A stretch of DNA of 64,000 nucleotides from Gnetum montanum (GCA_015680685.1 MNCI01010462.1:503665-567664); one strand, 5' to 3'; positions 31,771-45,560 are shown, counted from the stretch's first letter. The notes: a model not told the origin generated them from the letters alone. Program-made: numbers and translations.

Positions 31771-33889
31771 CAAGAATCCAGGTTTTACATGTTTTTCCAC
31801 ATGCTAGAATAGCATGAGGGACTAGAGGATGTATTTTGTAAGGTGAAAGGTTAGTTTTAGCATAATATAAAACTCAATTTCTTGGTCAATTTCTATCTTG
31901 TAGTGTGTATAACTAAAGAAACCTTAGCTAGTGGTCTATGAGGTCCATCCATGATCAATACTGATGTAACTATCAGTGTGTAAGGCTAGGAAGTAAAAAC
32001 TCTCAAGCAAATCTTAGCATGTAAGCCAATTTTCTTTGTTTAGCTTGTAAAGGATTTTATGGACATTCTATAAGATGCTTTGAGAAAATTGTTGACACCA
32101 AAACCTAGCATAAGCTTAATTTCTTACCTAATTTCATTGGATTAGCATGTAGGAGCTGGATCTATGGTCAAAAGCCCAAATACCAAAAATTCTCTAGTAA
32201 CTTTAATTTTTACCCATCCTTGTGCACAACATGATTATAGCAGAGTTCGAGATTCAAGATTTCTTCTACAATAATTAAGGGATAATTTTAAGGTAGAATT
32301 GTTAGGTTTCATCAATCATTGTGAAAAAGGTTTAATTAATGAATCAAAACTTGGTATTCGATGAGGTAGAGGTAGTATGAATCATATCTAGGCTTTTAAA
32401 TCCATCTCTAAGTGAAGGATCTTTGTCAATGATTACTAGTTACCAATTTTCCATAATTTTGTTTATTTTTGATGAATTTGGAAAAACATTTTCTTATCCG
32501 TAGGCTTGCTTCAATTGAAATTTTATTTTTTCACTACATCAAATTTAAGATTTAGGCTTTCTAATCATGTTGGGAATGAAACTTGGATTTTTGGACATCT
32601 TGTGGTAGAGATTTGGATTTTTTTCTCACACCAACATACAACATTGATGCCCTACTTTCACAAGTTTTAGTCAAATTTTATCATTTTTTCTAGCCTACAT
32701 ATGAATATGTTTTTAAGTTTTAACTACATAGAATTTTTATTTGAAGTATTCATGTTATCTTGGATGTGAATTTGGAGATTTTAGATTTTTCCTTAATCCA
32801 ATGCAATGTTCTGGTAATGGTTTCTAAGATTTTTTGCAATTTTTCCATGGAATAATTGTAGTGTTGGTAATTTTTTGATCATATATGGTCAACATCCAAG
32901 ATTTCTAGAGATGGTAGATACACTTTAGGATGATCTTAGTTGATGTTTTTATTCTTTTAATTCTTCCTAGGTTTTTCACTAATATTAATTTACTAAAAAC
33001 AAGGGTTTTTTTCTCGAAAATTTGATGAAATTCTAGATTTTTCGGATAGTAAATTTGGATTATTGGATTAAGTTTCTCTACATTTATTATTAAAAATAGT
33101 TTTTAAATTTTTTTCTAAGGATTTTCCCAACCTTAGGATCTCTGTTAGTCAATTTGCTTCTTAGTTGCAAAGTTTTGGGGTTTTCTACATATTATTGATA
33201 GCATATGGATGCTTGCACTTCAATTTTAATGTTGTTATTATTTTGTATTTTCATGACCATTGTATGACACTTTTTAGGCTTGATAACATAATGTATGACA
33301 TGCTTTGTGATTTTTCCCAAGGAATAATGACATTGTGTGGGCTCTAAAAGCTAAGAAATGTTGTTTTTCTTACTTTAACTTTTTTCATATTCCATGTGTT
33401 TGGGACTTTGCAACCTCTTTGGCCAATTTTTATGGGCATTATCTATACTCTAAATCACAACACTATTAATTTTAGCTTTTAGTTTTATCAAAAAATTGCT
33501 TCCATTTCAACTGTTTATGGAAATTATTATTTTAAGGCCTTACATGTCAACTATTTGTGAAAATGACAAACTAGTTTTCTAAAAGACTAAATTGATTTTT
33601 TTCATGTCAAATGATTAAGAAAATGTTGAACTAGATTTTTGCTATGTTGAATGCTTATAAAGATGTCAAACTTATTTTTTTAATATGTGAATTAAGATGT
33701 AGACTAGCTAAATTTTGGTTTGAACTGGGATAATAATTTTGTTAGTGGACTTGGTTATTTTTTGTATTTTTTTCTCAATGCTAATGCTATCATTCTAAAG
33801 TCTAATTTTATATGAATTTTGTTAATTTTTATTTTAATCTTTCTATCATTGCTATGGTATAATGACTATTTGGCTTGGCTTTGTGCAAG
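31771..33889. other. AT-rich stretch without recognisable genes
   Basis: No open frame over 60 codons shows family resemblance and no LTR border or pol motif is seen on either strand. It lies directly upstream of the third copy of the antisense gene, where the promoter, exon 1 and, on the other strand, RT would be expected; I could not identify them. Confidence 0.4.
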
Positions 33890-36761
33890 ACATTAATGAA
33901 ATACATCTTCATCATTGTAGAGCCAGTGGGTATTTTGTATTGCACTAGGATGGCTATCCAAAATGGCTTAAACCATAACATGACCACTAAAATCCACACT
34001 TTAGTATGATTTATACCTGGTGCTAGAGAGTTCTTGATGTACCTTCTCCAATAATACAATTTTATAATGTGGTTACACTCGATCATAAATGTTGTAGTTG
34101 TATTCATAGAGACTCTTATGGTAGGGTCTTCTAACTACATCTTGCAATTTATGGTAAATGATCTAGATACCCAAAGAGAAATAGAGTGAAATGGAAGTGC
34201 ATATTCCATGGGATTTTGATGATTATCAAAAATCTAGAAGATTCTAGTGTTCTTGCAATACAATGGTAATGACACCTTGATGTTGGATCATAGAATAAAC
34301 ACTCCATTCCAAAGCCCTTCTAGGACTATGTACTTGCTAGAACTATAATCTTGGTTTTAAATTAATTTTTTTTTGTTCTACTATTATTTTTTAAACTATT
34401 TTTATGCTTCCATTCTAGAAGCATAGGGTACATATTGGAGAATTGGTGAAAAATGACCAAATCCTATTTGTGGCTCATACAGCTTTAGAGGAGTTTAAGC
34501 ACGTAGGGGCCATGAGAGTGTGAGTGCATAATAAACTAGGTGCAATGTTTGGTAGGTGCCTTATGTAAAATTCTTGCATACAACAAATTTGTGTAGCTAT
34601 CAATGATGCACATTAATTTTAGGCCCTCCATGACTTTGGAGCACATGTATAAGTTTAGCCTAAGGTTCTAGCTTTACCTAAGCATAGTGAATGAAAATTA
34701 TTTAAATATGACTAAAAGTTTTTATATTTTATTTTTTTTAGTTTTATTTATTTAAATTTTTTAATATTTTATAGGTTTTATGATTTTTATGACTTTTATG
34801 ATGCAAGAGGCTAACAAGCTAACTATGTTGTATTAAATATTCTATGCTTGAGTCTATAGTCACCATGATCACTTCAAGTCATATTGAAAAGAAGATTCTC
34901 CTCAAGTGAGGTGAAGTGGACTAGACATAGTAATGGTTGATAAATAAAGCTCTTATAGACTTCCAATAAAGGATCATAGATGTAGGTTTGTTTAACTTGT
35001 TCATGCTACCATTCCCATCCATGTCATAGGCTGAGATGTTAAACTTGATTGACTCTTTTGATAAGGGGATATTAAGTTTGTAAAAAATGTTCATGGTTTT
35101 CCCATTATTTTATGTATTAATGAGCCAAGTTTTTGTGATCTTACTGGCATACATTATAGTGATGTTAAGGTGGCCTTTAGAGTAGAGAATGATATAGGTC
35201 ATAGAAAGGAAATGGAGGCTTGACTCAAATTTCTTCCTAGTCTAGTGTTGTCTTTTAGTGAGTGTGATATTGAGGAGGCAAATGAGACTTACCAACGTTT
35301 TCATTCTAGAACTTTTCCCATGCTACTATCATATAAGAGGACTTTAGGTGTTTAATAGTCCTGGACTATGAAAAGGGTATAGATTAATCACAATAGGTTT
35401 GATTGAACTATCTTCTTGATCATTGGTCCTAGGGGTGAAATCCAAAAACTCTATAATAACTTTAATTATATATACCATGTGCATTTTATGTTCTTTGGTC
35501 CATATGTTAGTAGGCTTGTGGAATTCTTGGTGATCACAAGAGATGGAAAGTAGGGAGCACACAATGCCACCCAACTATTGAAGCCTTAGACTAAACACAT
35601 GATTTGGGTGTTCCATGTCCATGATCCACCCATAGAAGATGTAAATGAATTACTCTCAATTACCACTAAGAATGTTAGTGGTGTACATGGTTGTTTCCTT
35701 AATATCATGGGGATAGATCCCTATGCAATATGTGATAATGTAAGGAGGAAACAAAGGATATGCATAGAAGCAAATGCACTACTTGAGAAAATATGAAGAG
35801 GTTACAAGTTGAATAAAATGTTCATATTGTTAGCAAACTAGCAAATAAGAAGCTAGTCATTAAGCTCAACAAGGTTAATAAGTGTGTTCAAGATATGTAT
35901 ATAGTTTTTATATTTTATATTTTATAGTTTTTGTATTGCTTTATTTGGATATGTTTTTAGTTATATCTTTGGTTACATTTTTGTTGCTAAACATGTTTAC
36001 TAATTTTCTTTTACCTCAATTTGTTCTAGGAAGGAAATAAAAGTTTTCTACCTAAGTTGTTATGGAGGAGGAGCAACAAAATAGGGAATAAGATGAAACA
36101 TCATTCCAGGAACTACTAGATGTTCTGAATTCCATCTTTGGTGATTTTCCTTGAGAAGGCAACCCTTTGATGAACTTGTCTCATGATATTTCTAGTAAAA
36201 TTAATGTTGTTTATACTTTTGTTTCAACTTTTATATGTTCTTACTACAAACTATGTTGATTATTATATTCATTGTAGTGCATGTGCCTCCTTCAAAAGCA
36301 AACACATCTACATTTTATTCTCGGTCTTGGATGGACATCACAAACAATATGAAATTCATGCATGGAATGATAGATCATATGATCAATAGATTACCATAGA
36401 TGTCTCATAATGTTGGTAAGAAAAATTTTGAATATTTTTTATTTTTATGTTTATTCCTTTTCAAGTTTTATGGTTTCATATTTTATAATTTTATTAGTTT
36501 TGTAAATTTTTTTGACTTTTTTTGTTTTTCTTTTGTTCTTTTAGCTCTGGTAATATCCAAAGTTTGATGAAATCCTATGTGATATATTAAATATGATGAG
36601 CTCCCTAAGCTAGTAGCTAATGTGGAAAATGTTCCATGAAGATTGTAGAATGACAATACAAAATGTACTATGTCACATGTAACTTCTTGGGTGTCCCAAC
36701 AATAAATTGACTTTTTTCGGAAGAGGATTGTGACTTTGATAAGGTAACCAAAAAAGCTATT
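33890..36761 (+). pseudogene. Third, diverged copy of the antisense FCP1-like gene (truncated)
   Basis: The plus strand from 33896 reads MKYIFIIVEPVGILYC, aligned to KPIVIILDIVGVLCC of E1, then GAREFLMYLL-YNFIMW against GALEFLQFLLCNYNIIVW, and DTLMLDHRINTPFQSPS against NTLFVACHVSTYFQNPP. Further on: CDIEEANETYQRFHSRTF (about 35260) against IELEIAKTIYPLFRARAF; HFMFFGPYVSRLVEFLVI (about 35490) against HFAFFIACLRRFTEFLVI; SRSWMDITNNMKFMHGMIDH (about 36325) against SKTWGEFPDKFAFMEVVFND, ending at a GTAAGA donor (36416). An acceptor TTCTTTTAG opens an exon at 36545. The LTR of element C cuts it at 36762. Stops are frequent. No gag-pol of its own parent element is recognised nearby. Confidence 0.68.
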
Positions 36762-38125
36762 TGTAGTGCTTGGAAAATTTGGTAGTTAGAAAATAGAAAA
36801 TCCTAGGTGTGAAATCATAACCTTGGATCCCAAGGACCTCAAATAAATAGAATCCAATGTACCCTCAATTTTCTTGTTAATCACCTAGGGACTTACAAAG
36901 TGTAAATAGGAATAAAATTGTAGATTTAATGAAAAGTAAATTAACACAGAATTAAACTTGAAAATAAATCTACACTACAAATGAACTTAAAACTTTATTG
37001 AATGAAAGTGTAAAGTATAAATGGTACATATGATATGCTTAAATGCAAAAGAAGTTGGCTTGGATGGAGCTTAAAGCATATTGGAGCTAGCTAGTTGTGT
37101 TATGCAATCGAACTCCATGATCTAGGTACTTTCAAACTCCAGTTAGTTACAAATCATTGTTGGTTTTCATTTAGATCTACAACTTTGGTTAAAGGTTATG
37201 TTAACAATGCTACAAGCTCTTGTCCCAATGGTATTACACCAAGCATCTCTAATGCTCATTGTAGATGCCAAATGAAATTAAAGCTCTTAAGGTTACAAAA
37301 GGCTATTAATTGTAAAAATTTGGGACTTTAATAAAGTATTTACAATTGGATTTTGTAGGTTTTAGATTTTTGATTTCATCCTACAAATTTTTGCCATGAT
37401 TTCTAATAGTTTGATGTTGGTTGCAGATGTAATAGTTATGATTCTAGTGTAGTTGACCATTTATAGCAAGTTTTGATGTACCAAATTCATCAAAATCCAT
37501 CCACATACTAAAAATAGTAAAAAACATTTTTTTGACTATGTTGGCCTTCACCTCAACTACATTGGCCTTGAAGGACTATCCTTGCATTTGTTGGAATCTA
37601 TTGAAATCATGATTACTACGTTGGCCAAACTACAATTGCAGGAAATACATTATGACTATGTTGGTCATGCTACCACCAATAGAAAACTATTATGCCTACA
37701 TTAATCATTATTGGAAAAATGAAAAACCCAACAATACTAATGTTGATTGTCTATAGCTATGCTAGGTTCTACTGGTAACTATGCTACGTGTCGTTAGCAA
37801 ATGAAAACCCAACACCATCTATGCGAGGGGTAGGTACCTCTAGGATAGTTGAGGCTATACCTCTATAAAAACCAATGAAAATGCCAATTTTATAGTTCCC
37901 AAGGAATTCTTAGCCTTTCCAAGCCCATCTATAGATATGATATTTCCTTTTACATGTGGGAAGTAAGGCGGTAACAACTTATGAGGCATTTTTCAACTTC
38001 AAAAACTTAACATATGTAAGATTGTAGCTCATGGGCTACCAACCTTACATTTACAATAAGATATGGCCTTAAGTTGGGTGGTCAAGGTTACAAGTTACAA
38101 CTTGTATTTTCTTTGTGATCTTTGA
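36762..38125 (-). mobile_element. 3' LTR of gypsy element C
   Basis: It starts TGTAGTGCTTGGAAAA, aligned with TGTAATGACAGAAAA of E1, followed by the GGTAGTTAGAAAAT and ATAACCTTGGATCC blocks. It ends near TCTTTGA (TTTCA in relatives) and is followed by a decayed pyrimidine tract. The integrase of C lies to the right on the minus strand. The LTR interrupts the third antisense-gene copy, so C inserted into that older element. Confidence 0.68.
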
Positions 38126-39000
38126 TTGGTCCCTTTTTGTTGATGTTTGAAGGATTAAATTGAGAGACATTGATAAAGAATACAAAACATAACTGCAAGT
38201 CCATCATCAACATTTCCTTTTTGAGTTTCATCTTGTAGTGTTGAACCATGCCAAAGAGTACTTGTGATAATGGAATAAGGTTATGATAAGATGATAAAAT
38301 TTGCAAGTTATATTTGGTCGTGAAGATTAACAATGAGCTCCATAGGTTGACATCATGGCTACAATATGATAATGACATGTTGAATAATTTATAAGGTCTT
38401 TATGTTTTGTGCTTTGAAGTTTTTGTCACTCAGTAATATTTTTGAGGAACCAACACCTTTCTCCAAGGCTTGTTAGGCCTTTAGGATCCTTCCTTGGTAT
38501 GTTTGGAGCCATTTTTTTTGTATTTTTGTCTTTGATGGCTATTTGTCTTCTTGGAAATTTGCTTCCCTTTTCTTTAGGGTATGAAACCTTCATTTGGATT
38601 TCATTGCCAAGGCCTAGTTTCATTTGATTTTCCCATTGAATGAGATGTGTTACATTCAACAAACTTGATGGTGATGCATAACAAAGAAAACATCAAATGG
38701 CCATAATGCATTTTTCAAACATAGGTTAACATTGTTATCAAAGGTAATAAAATTCATAATCAGGCTACAAGACTTAGACTCAAGGAAAAATAATGCGAGT
38801 GATGTGAAGTAAGCACTCTTCGCATAGTAGGAGAAACTTACCAAATATTTTGCATCTAGGTCATATGATGACCTGCTATCATAATGAGTTACACCTTCAT
38901 GATGATGTGTTGTTTCATCCTACAAATATAACTCCAAGAAAATAGCAAAAGAAAAAAAAATGTTTTCATAATACAATGCATAGTGTTACATGAATGAATT
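38126..39000 (-). other. 3' untranslated internal region of element C
   Basis: It shares order and words with 5504-6560 and 62260-63350: ATAAAGAATACAAAACA, TTGAACCATGCCAAAGAG and the CTTCATT-rich block. No gene is seen. Confidence 0.6.
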
Positions 39001-39863
39001 AGCAAACCAGGCCATAGAGAACCTTGAGGACCAAGTCTTTGTTCTTGATATTTCCCTTGTTTACATCATGGTAGTGCTATTGTTTTTTCCTCTCTTGGTA
39101 TCGCTCAGTGTGAGCAAGCATTTGTACTCATTGCTCCTCCACCTAGTCTAGGTTCATGATATGTAGCTCCTTGTTTTGTTAACCATTGATGAATTCTAAC
39201 AGAGCTACTCTTAGTAATGGAACTTGTAATTTAAGAGGAAAAATGAATTAAAAATCATAAACCAAGCTATATGAAGTTACACCAGTTGTGGTTTGATAGG
39301 CTATTAAGTAGGTCCAAAGTGCATGGACAAGTTGCTCATGCCATTTTCATCTGCTATTGTTTAGCATCCTTTTAAAAACTTTTATGATGGGCTTCTTGCT
39401 AACTTCAGCTTGTCCATTGTCTTGAGTGTAGTACAGTGAAGAAAAGAAGTGCTTAATGCCTAGATCATGGAAAAATGTTTTTGTTTCTTGGCTACTAAAC
39501 TATGGTTCATTATCTATGACTATGATCATAGCTATGGAAAATATTATGTTATCTAGTATAAATCTCCATACTTGTTGAGATGTTTTCTTCCTTAAGGAAA
39601 TAACTTCAATCCACTTTGTGAAGTATTCAATTGCAGTGATGATAAAGCTATTCCCTATAAAAGACTTAGGCATTATAGCTCCAATGATATCGATTTCCCA
39701 TCATTTGAATGACCAGGTTATTTTTGTAGTGTGTAAATTAGTTGGTGATACATTTATTAGGTTACTATGCCATTAATAAGTCTCATAACTTTTAACCTTA
39801 TACAAGAAATCATTTTCCATATAGGACCAATAATAATTTAGTTTTATAATTTTAAAGACCATG
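39001..39863 (-). pseudogene. Integrase of element C, left part (split by E2)
   Basis: Minus-strand reading gives IIVIDNEP-FSSQETKTFF, LGIKHFFSSLYY, NGQAEVSKKPIIKVFKRMLN and a C-terminal segment near 39000-39250. The reading continues across E2: the bases before CCATG at 39859 and those after CCATG at 58751 together match uninterrupted element B near 7520-7560. Stops are many. Confidence 0.75.
39859..39863. repeat. Left target-site duplication of E2 (CCATG)
   Basis: CCATG directly precedes the TG of the left LTR and is repeated directly after the CA of the right LTR (58751-58755). Five bases is the usual duplication length for this class. Confidence 0.85.
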
Positions 39864-41547
39864 TGTAGTGACCAAAAACATTAGAGGCTGGAACAGTACA
39901 CTAAGGGGTTCATAGTTGTACAACTTTAACCCCATGTCCATATGAGGACCTACTGGAAATAGAAGTTGAATGCCAAGAATGGTCTTGTCAATCAAACTAG
40001 GACTTACAACGTGTTACACAAAAATGAATGTTAAGGGTTTGCACAATGTTTGTAACATTCATGGTATTAATTAGGGTGAGCACAGTTGAGGTTTTCAATG
40101 CAAAGAAAGGTTGAAAATGCATGAATATTGAAAAAAATAGTGAAAGAATGCCATTAAAATGGTAGAATGAAAAAATAAAATGCCAAAAATGCACAAGAAG
40201 TGAGAAAGAGAGAAATTGACACCACCCCGAATGAGGGAAAGCATAGTTAACTGCAAAGAATGGTGAGGAGGTACGCAATGTACAAATAGGCATAGTAGGT
40301 AGTGTAGTCACAATCTTAGGGTGTTTGAGCTATGAAGATTGAAATTTGTTGTGAAGCCTAAGACTACTAGGTTGGTCGTTGTGGTATCCTAAAAGATATG
40401 GTGGTCTACGATGTGCAAGGAGGGATTGCAATAGTGATATGATGGTGTACAATGATATCTACCAAAGTGTTAAGTGCACTCGAATGCTAGAGTGCTCCAA
40501 ATGCAAATTTTCTAGTTAAATGCTTCAAGCTGTCAACCACTAAAATGTGAAAAACTAGGGTATTTATAGGACTAGGGTTGTTGTGAATAGTAGATCAGGC
40601 ACCATGTGGAAGAGGGCTAGTTGGGACTATAGTAGCCCCAAATATATGCTCCCACTAAAGAAAATGTTGTTCTATTGGTGTGCTTCAATGGACCCTATTA
40701 GATAGCTACAGTGTGACTACGCTACAAAGACTACATGTGTCAATGCCAAATAGATTGTAATATATCTAAAAATAATGTAAAATAGTGTAGTGTTGAAGAC
40801 TCTACTCTAGACTATGCTATCCACCCTTTGAAGTGGTGTTGAGCATAGGTAAAATTTAGGGGTGAATAGGGGTTGCAAAAGAAATAAAAACTATTGATCT
40901 TTCTTGCTAAAGAAATGTTGGAGTAGAGATGAAGGCTGGAGATAAGTTCTAGAGGCTTTTGAAGGTAGTTTTACATGACTACACTGACTATGCTCTAGAA
41001 GATAGTCTAACAGCTAGATAAATTTTGGAAAATAATGTGTTTCAATGTTGACTATATTGACTACACTCTAGAGCACAGTATTGGTAGTAAGAGCATAACT
41101 CTGACACTTAGAAAAATTTGCAAAAAATAATGTCTTCCTATAGACTACATTGACTATGATCTAGAGTGTAGTAGGGATCATAGTCTTAGAAGTTAGAAAA
41201 TTTTCCAAACTATTACTTCCATGCTAACCAATCCTAGTAGCTTCTAGGTTGACACTTAGGAAAATCTGCAGAACTAGTGATTAGTGTGCTGACTACACTA
41301 ACTATGCTCTAGAGTATATTCCTAGCTATGAAAGTGTAGTCCAACACTTAGAGAAATTTGTAGCTACTATTAACACTTAGAAAAATCTTGTAAATTTGGA
41401 CTATTTGTGCCAAGTATAGTAACTACGCTCTGGAGTGTAGTTCCAATAGTGGTAGCATAGGCCCAAAACTTACAAAAAATTTGCCTTAAGTTGACACTTA
41501 GAAAAAATCTAAATAGAGACCTAATGGCCCAATTTGATGGTGTTTCA
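39864..41547 (-). mobile_element. 3' LTR of E2
   Basis: TGTAGTGACC at the left end, TGATGGTGTTTCA at the right. It aligns over its full length with 57067-58750. The TATA box on the minus strand is at 40561-40568. The U3 half contains repeated palindromes. It is followed by the pyrimidine tract TTGGCCCCTCTTTT, the polypurine tract on the minus strand. Confidence 0.88.
40970..41440. repeat. Palindrome array in the U3 of the E2 LTR
   Basis: Variants of CTATGCTCTAGAGCATAG occur near 40985, 41062, 41155, 41298 and 41420, each followed within about 40 bases by CACTTAGAAAAAT-like words. The right LTR has the same set near 58190, 58268, 58350, 58505 and 58628, the last two with intact palindromes. 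The spacing of 80-140 bases and shared flanks mark a decayed tandem array. Confidence 0.75.
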
Positions 41548-43004
41548 TTGGCCCCTCTTTTTTGACATCTAGAGGAGTGGCTCAAGAAATATCAACAAAT
41601 AATGCAAAACATCACAGTAGGTCTGGCATCAACATCACTTGTCAATACCTAACCAAATGTTGCTACATCATGATCAACTATGCTAAGGATTGTAGTATGC
41701 TAGAGGGAAAGGGTGTAGGGAATGTGCTAGGGGATAGCAAGGGAAATAAATGCAAACAATGTGATACTATATTATGCAAAGTTAGCATAGCTGATGGTGA
41801 TCTTGGCACCAAGGCCGCTTATCATTAAAATAGTGATCCCTTGTCAGAATGCTTATGAGAGAGTTAGCATCAATGGCATCAGATTGGCTTGCCCCTAAAA
41901 TTGTGACCTCTCATCAGATTTCTTATGAGAAGGTTGGTGTAGATTCAGGGTTGGACCCATTGCAAAATTACAGCTCTACTAATTTTTTCTTGGGAACATG
42001 TTTTTTCCTTGTTCCTTTTTTTCTTTTTTAGGTTTTTTGCTTTTTTTTAACTATGAGGTGAACCTGCTTTGGGTTTTTCACATTAAGAAATGCTAGCTAC
42101 GAGATGCTTTCCATCAAGTGGACTATGTGCGACTTAATGGGTTTTTCTTTAGTGCAACCATGTCGTGTCTATAGGATAGGTGTTTCCTCCTAGGGATGAG
42201 TTGCATTACGTCTACTTGGGCTTTGGCTAACCCATAGAGGCTCTCCGTGGAACAAGTTATGTTACATCCACCATGAGTTCTATGGTTGACCTAGAGAAGT
42301 TGCCATTTTCATTAGAGTAGTTTGCAAGCTTGGTGATGTAGGGGAAGGTGGGAACATGCAAGGTAAAAGGGATAAATGCAAGTAGGCTATAGTGGGGTAA
42401 ATAGGGATGTGCACTCTTAAGTAGCTTGGCTAGTCCAATCATGCACATCAGAGCAATGTGGTGACTTACCACTATGATGAGATGCATCTCTACATGACCA
42501 CCTCTAGGGATTTGTTAGGAAAACACAATGCAAAGAAAATAATAAAATAACCACACAACATGAGATGAGAGTAAATTGGTAGATGCAAGTGTGCTACAAC
42601 TGCAACAATAGATGGACCAGTTGCAAGTGCTTGAAGAGGCAATAAAGATGCTAGGGCAATGATGCTACAACTTCTCCAAAGGGTCATGCTAACAATGAGA
42701 GCTTAAAGCACCAGCAACATGCCCAAGGCTGGTAATGATGCATGTGTAGCCTAGGGCTAGTAGTGTTGGCAACTATGGTAGAAGCTTCAAAAGGTCAACA
42801 AAATGTCCAAGGATGGTTCTAGAATATCATCAAAATGCCAAGAGGTAGTAATGTTGCAAGTGTCCTAAAGGCCTCTCCTAGTGATAGGAAATCCATTTTA
42901 GAATGGTAGTGTCCTTGCCTTATCCACGAGATGTAGGAAGATGATGTGAAGTTAAAAGTATTCTCACTTGCTTGTCCACAGAACTATGTGCATTGAATTG
43001 CAAA
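41548..43004 (-). other. 3' untranslated region of E2
   Basis: It begins with the polypurine tract and the AACAAATAATGCAAAACATCA block shared with E1. Several frames of 60-90 codons on both strands have no resemblance to known families and no counterpart in E1. I see no supported gene. Confidence 0.55.
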
Positions 43005-43347
43005 CCCAATTTAAGGTCCTAGTAGACCATATGCTTTGCTAGTTTAGGGTCCTAGCATACCATGAACCTAGTTTAAGGTCTTAGTAGATAATGATGTGCT
43101 AGTTTATAGTCCTAGGAGACTGCTGAGTGTTATTTTAACATCATAGTTGACAATGGATGTTGTGCCAGTTTAACGTCATAACACAAGGACAAGATATGAT
43201 AGTTTATAGTCATAGCAGACTTTCTGTGCCAATTTATAGTCATAGAAAACTAGTTGTGCTAGATTATAGTCATAGTAGACTTGAGGTTTGGTTACTAGCT
43301 TAATGTCATAGTAGACAAATGCTTTGCTAGTTTATTGTCATAGCGAG
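43005..43347. repeat. Tandem array 1 of E2, about 11 copies, core near GCTAGTTTATAGTCATAGC
   Basis: The units are clear relatives of array 1 of E1 (15519-15937) and lie at the same position just beyond integrase. Most units end in AGAC. Unit spacing averages about 32 bases. Confidence 0.8.
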
Positions 43348-43429
43348 CTTTGCTTACCTTGCTTTGTCATGATGCGATGCTGTAGTCTAGGTGTAGTAGG
43401 GCTTTAGATATGAGTGGTTTACCAAATTG

Positions 43430-44530
43430 AAAAATTCATTACCTTCATAGTTAGTAAACTTGAATGCTCCATTGTCATAGGCCTTGATGACGAAGAAAGG
43501 CTCTTCCCAGTTGACTAAGAATTTGTCTACAGGATCATGAATGGCCTTGAGGACTAGGTTCCCTTTCTTGATCAGGTGTTGTTGTTGATTGTGATGATTC
43601 TTCTACCATTGCATTTGTTGGTATCAATTGATTCATTCAAGTATCTTCATGTACTCCTCCTTTATCGAGTAAAGATCCATGATTCTCAGCTCATTATTTT
43701 CAACCTCATCTATGAAACTTTATAGGATGACATGGAGTGATGGGACCTATAATACAAGAGGCATGATTACTTCAAACCCATAAATCAAATTTTATGATGT
43801 CTTACCTATTCTTGTTCTACGTGTTGTGTGATAGATTCAGAGTGTATAGATCAATTTCTCATGACATCATCATTTTCTACTAGTAAGCATATTCTTCAGA
43901 AGATTGATGATGACTTTGTTTGTGGCCACTACTTGGCCATTCACCTGTGGGTAGTAGGGAAACAAAAAGGAATGTTTGATTTTGAAGCATTTATAAAAGG
44001 CTTTAGTCCTAAAACTATTAATATATTTCTTGTTTTCTATGACTATGGTCATGGATAAACCAAAATGGGTCACTATGTTATTGAGTACAAATTTGCAGAC
44101 CTGCTATGATGTAGTCTTCCTAAGGGGAATAGCTTCAACTCACTTAGTAAAATACTTAGTTGTATTATAATGAAGCTATGCCTTGTAGTGGACATAGGTG
44201 TTATTGGTCCTATGATGTCCAACTGCCAACGTTGAAACAACCACATGAGCTATGTCATGTGTAGTTCAATGGGTGGCATGTGCATTAAGTTGTCATGCTG
44301 TTGACATGTGTCATATGTCTTGACCTTGGAAATGCAATAGTGCTTCATATAAGGCCAAGAGTAGCCTAAGCATATGATTTTCACTACCATTATCCTAGGT
44401 GCTATGTGACCTCCACACATACCCTCATGAACTTGTTTAACGATCATCTGCAGTTCACTATTTCTTATGCATGTTAGAAGTATGCCATTGTAGGATATAA
44501 AACACAATGTGATATCACCCACAATGACAT
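43430..44530 (-). pseudogene. Integrase of E2 (broken)
   Basis: The HHCC finger is at 44430-44290 on the minus strand (VHEGMCGGHIAP, then VKTYDTCQQHDNLMHMPPIE). The core at 44073-43870 has TKAFYKCFKIKHSFLF, PYYPQVNGQ and VATNKVIINLLKNML, with the catalytic glutamate changed to valine and DNG to ENK. The C-terminal GPF/Y-like part is at about 43430-43620. Confidence 0.78.
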
Positions 44531-45560
44531 ACTACCATAATCATTTTTGTACTACACCCTTTTAGGAAATGCTTAGATGTTGCAGAGGTTCACCCTATAG
44601 AAGGTATGCCTTAATGTTGACATACCACTCTACTACATGGGTTGTGCTTATGGTGGCTATAGATGCGATGTCTGTTGTTTGCATAATAAGCATAATTCAA
44701 TCTATCACTAAGGTGGGAAATGCATGAAACATATCAAGTGTAGTGCTTAAGGCTAATGCCATTAAGGAATTGACAATGAAGTTTTTTCTGTGGGGGATAT
44801 GCTAAATATCAATAGTTGCAAATTGTTTGAGAAAGTTCTTCACCAAGTCACAATAAGGTTGCAAATATTGGGATTTACAAGTATAAACCTTTTTAACTAG
44901 GTTGACCACCAATTACAAATCATCTCAAATCACTAGGTCTTATATTCCTAGGTTATGAGTTGCTAGGATACTTCTAAAGAGACCCTCATACTCTACCATG
45001 ATTTTAGTGCATGGAAATGCAAAATGATACATGAAAAGTCAGATTTACCTAGAGGGAAATGTGATTACAATAGCGACACTACTCCCCTGAGAGGTTGAAG
45101 CACTATTGAAGTGTAAGAGTGCCTTGAAATTTTCAAGCACTTAACTTATGCTAGTGACATGCTCATTTGGAAATTTTGGATCTATTGTTGCTTGATTATC
45201 GACTAAGGAAGCCATAAGTTATGTAGCTATTACTTGACCTTTGGTTGATGCTTGTGCAATGTAGTGTAGGTCAAAATTCACTATTATTACTTTCTAGCAT
45301 GCAATACAATTGCTCTCATAGATGTTTGTGGTGATGGCTCAGAGTACATTACTCTTGCAAATGATGTTGACCTATCTATAGAAAAGATAGTGCCTCCACT
45401 TCTTAAGTGAAAATACTAAGGTGACACAATTATTTTCCACATCATTATACTTTGCTTCATAGGCAACTAATGCATGGCTTAGGTAGCATAGAGGGACCTC
45501 TGTACCATCATCTCACTTTTAACAAAGTAGAGAAGCAATGATTGTGTTAGAGGTAGCAAG
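44531..45560 (-). pseudogene. Dual RNase H region of E2 (broken)
   Basis: Minus-strand fragments match both RNase H domains of E1: the NVVEY-like block near 45000, the LADALA-like block near 44760, and the YLSHAL block near 45470. Stops and frameshifts are frequent, and no long frame remains. Confidence 0.65.

Noticed and set aside
33829-34107. A 92-codon minus-strand open frame
   Set aside because: The opposite strand carries the FCP1-like exon of the third antisense-gene copy with conserved blocks; the minus frame resembles nothing and is a shadow.
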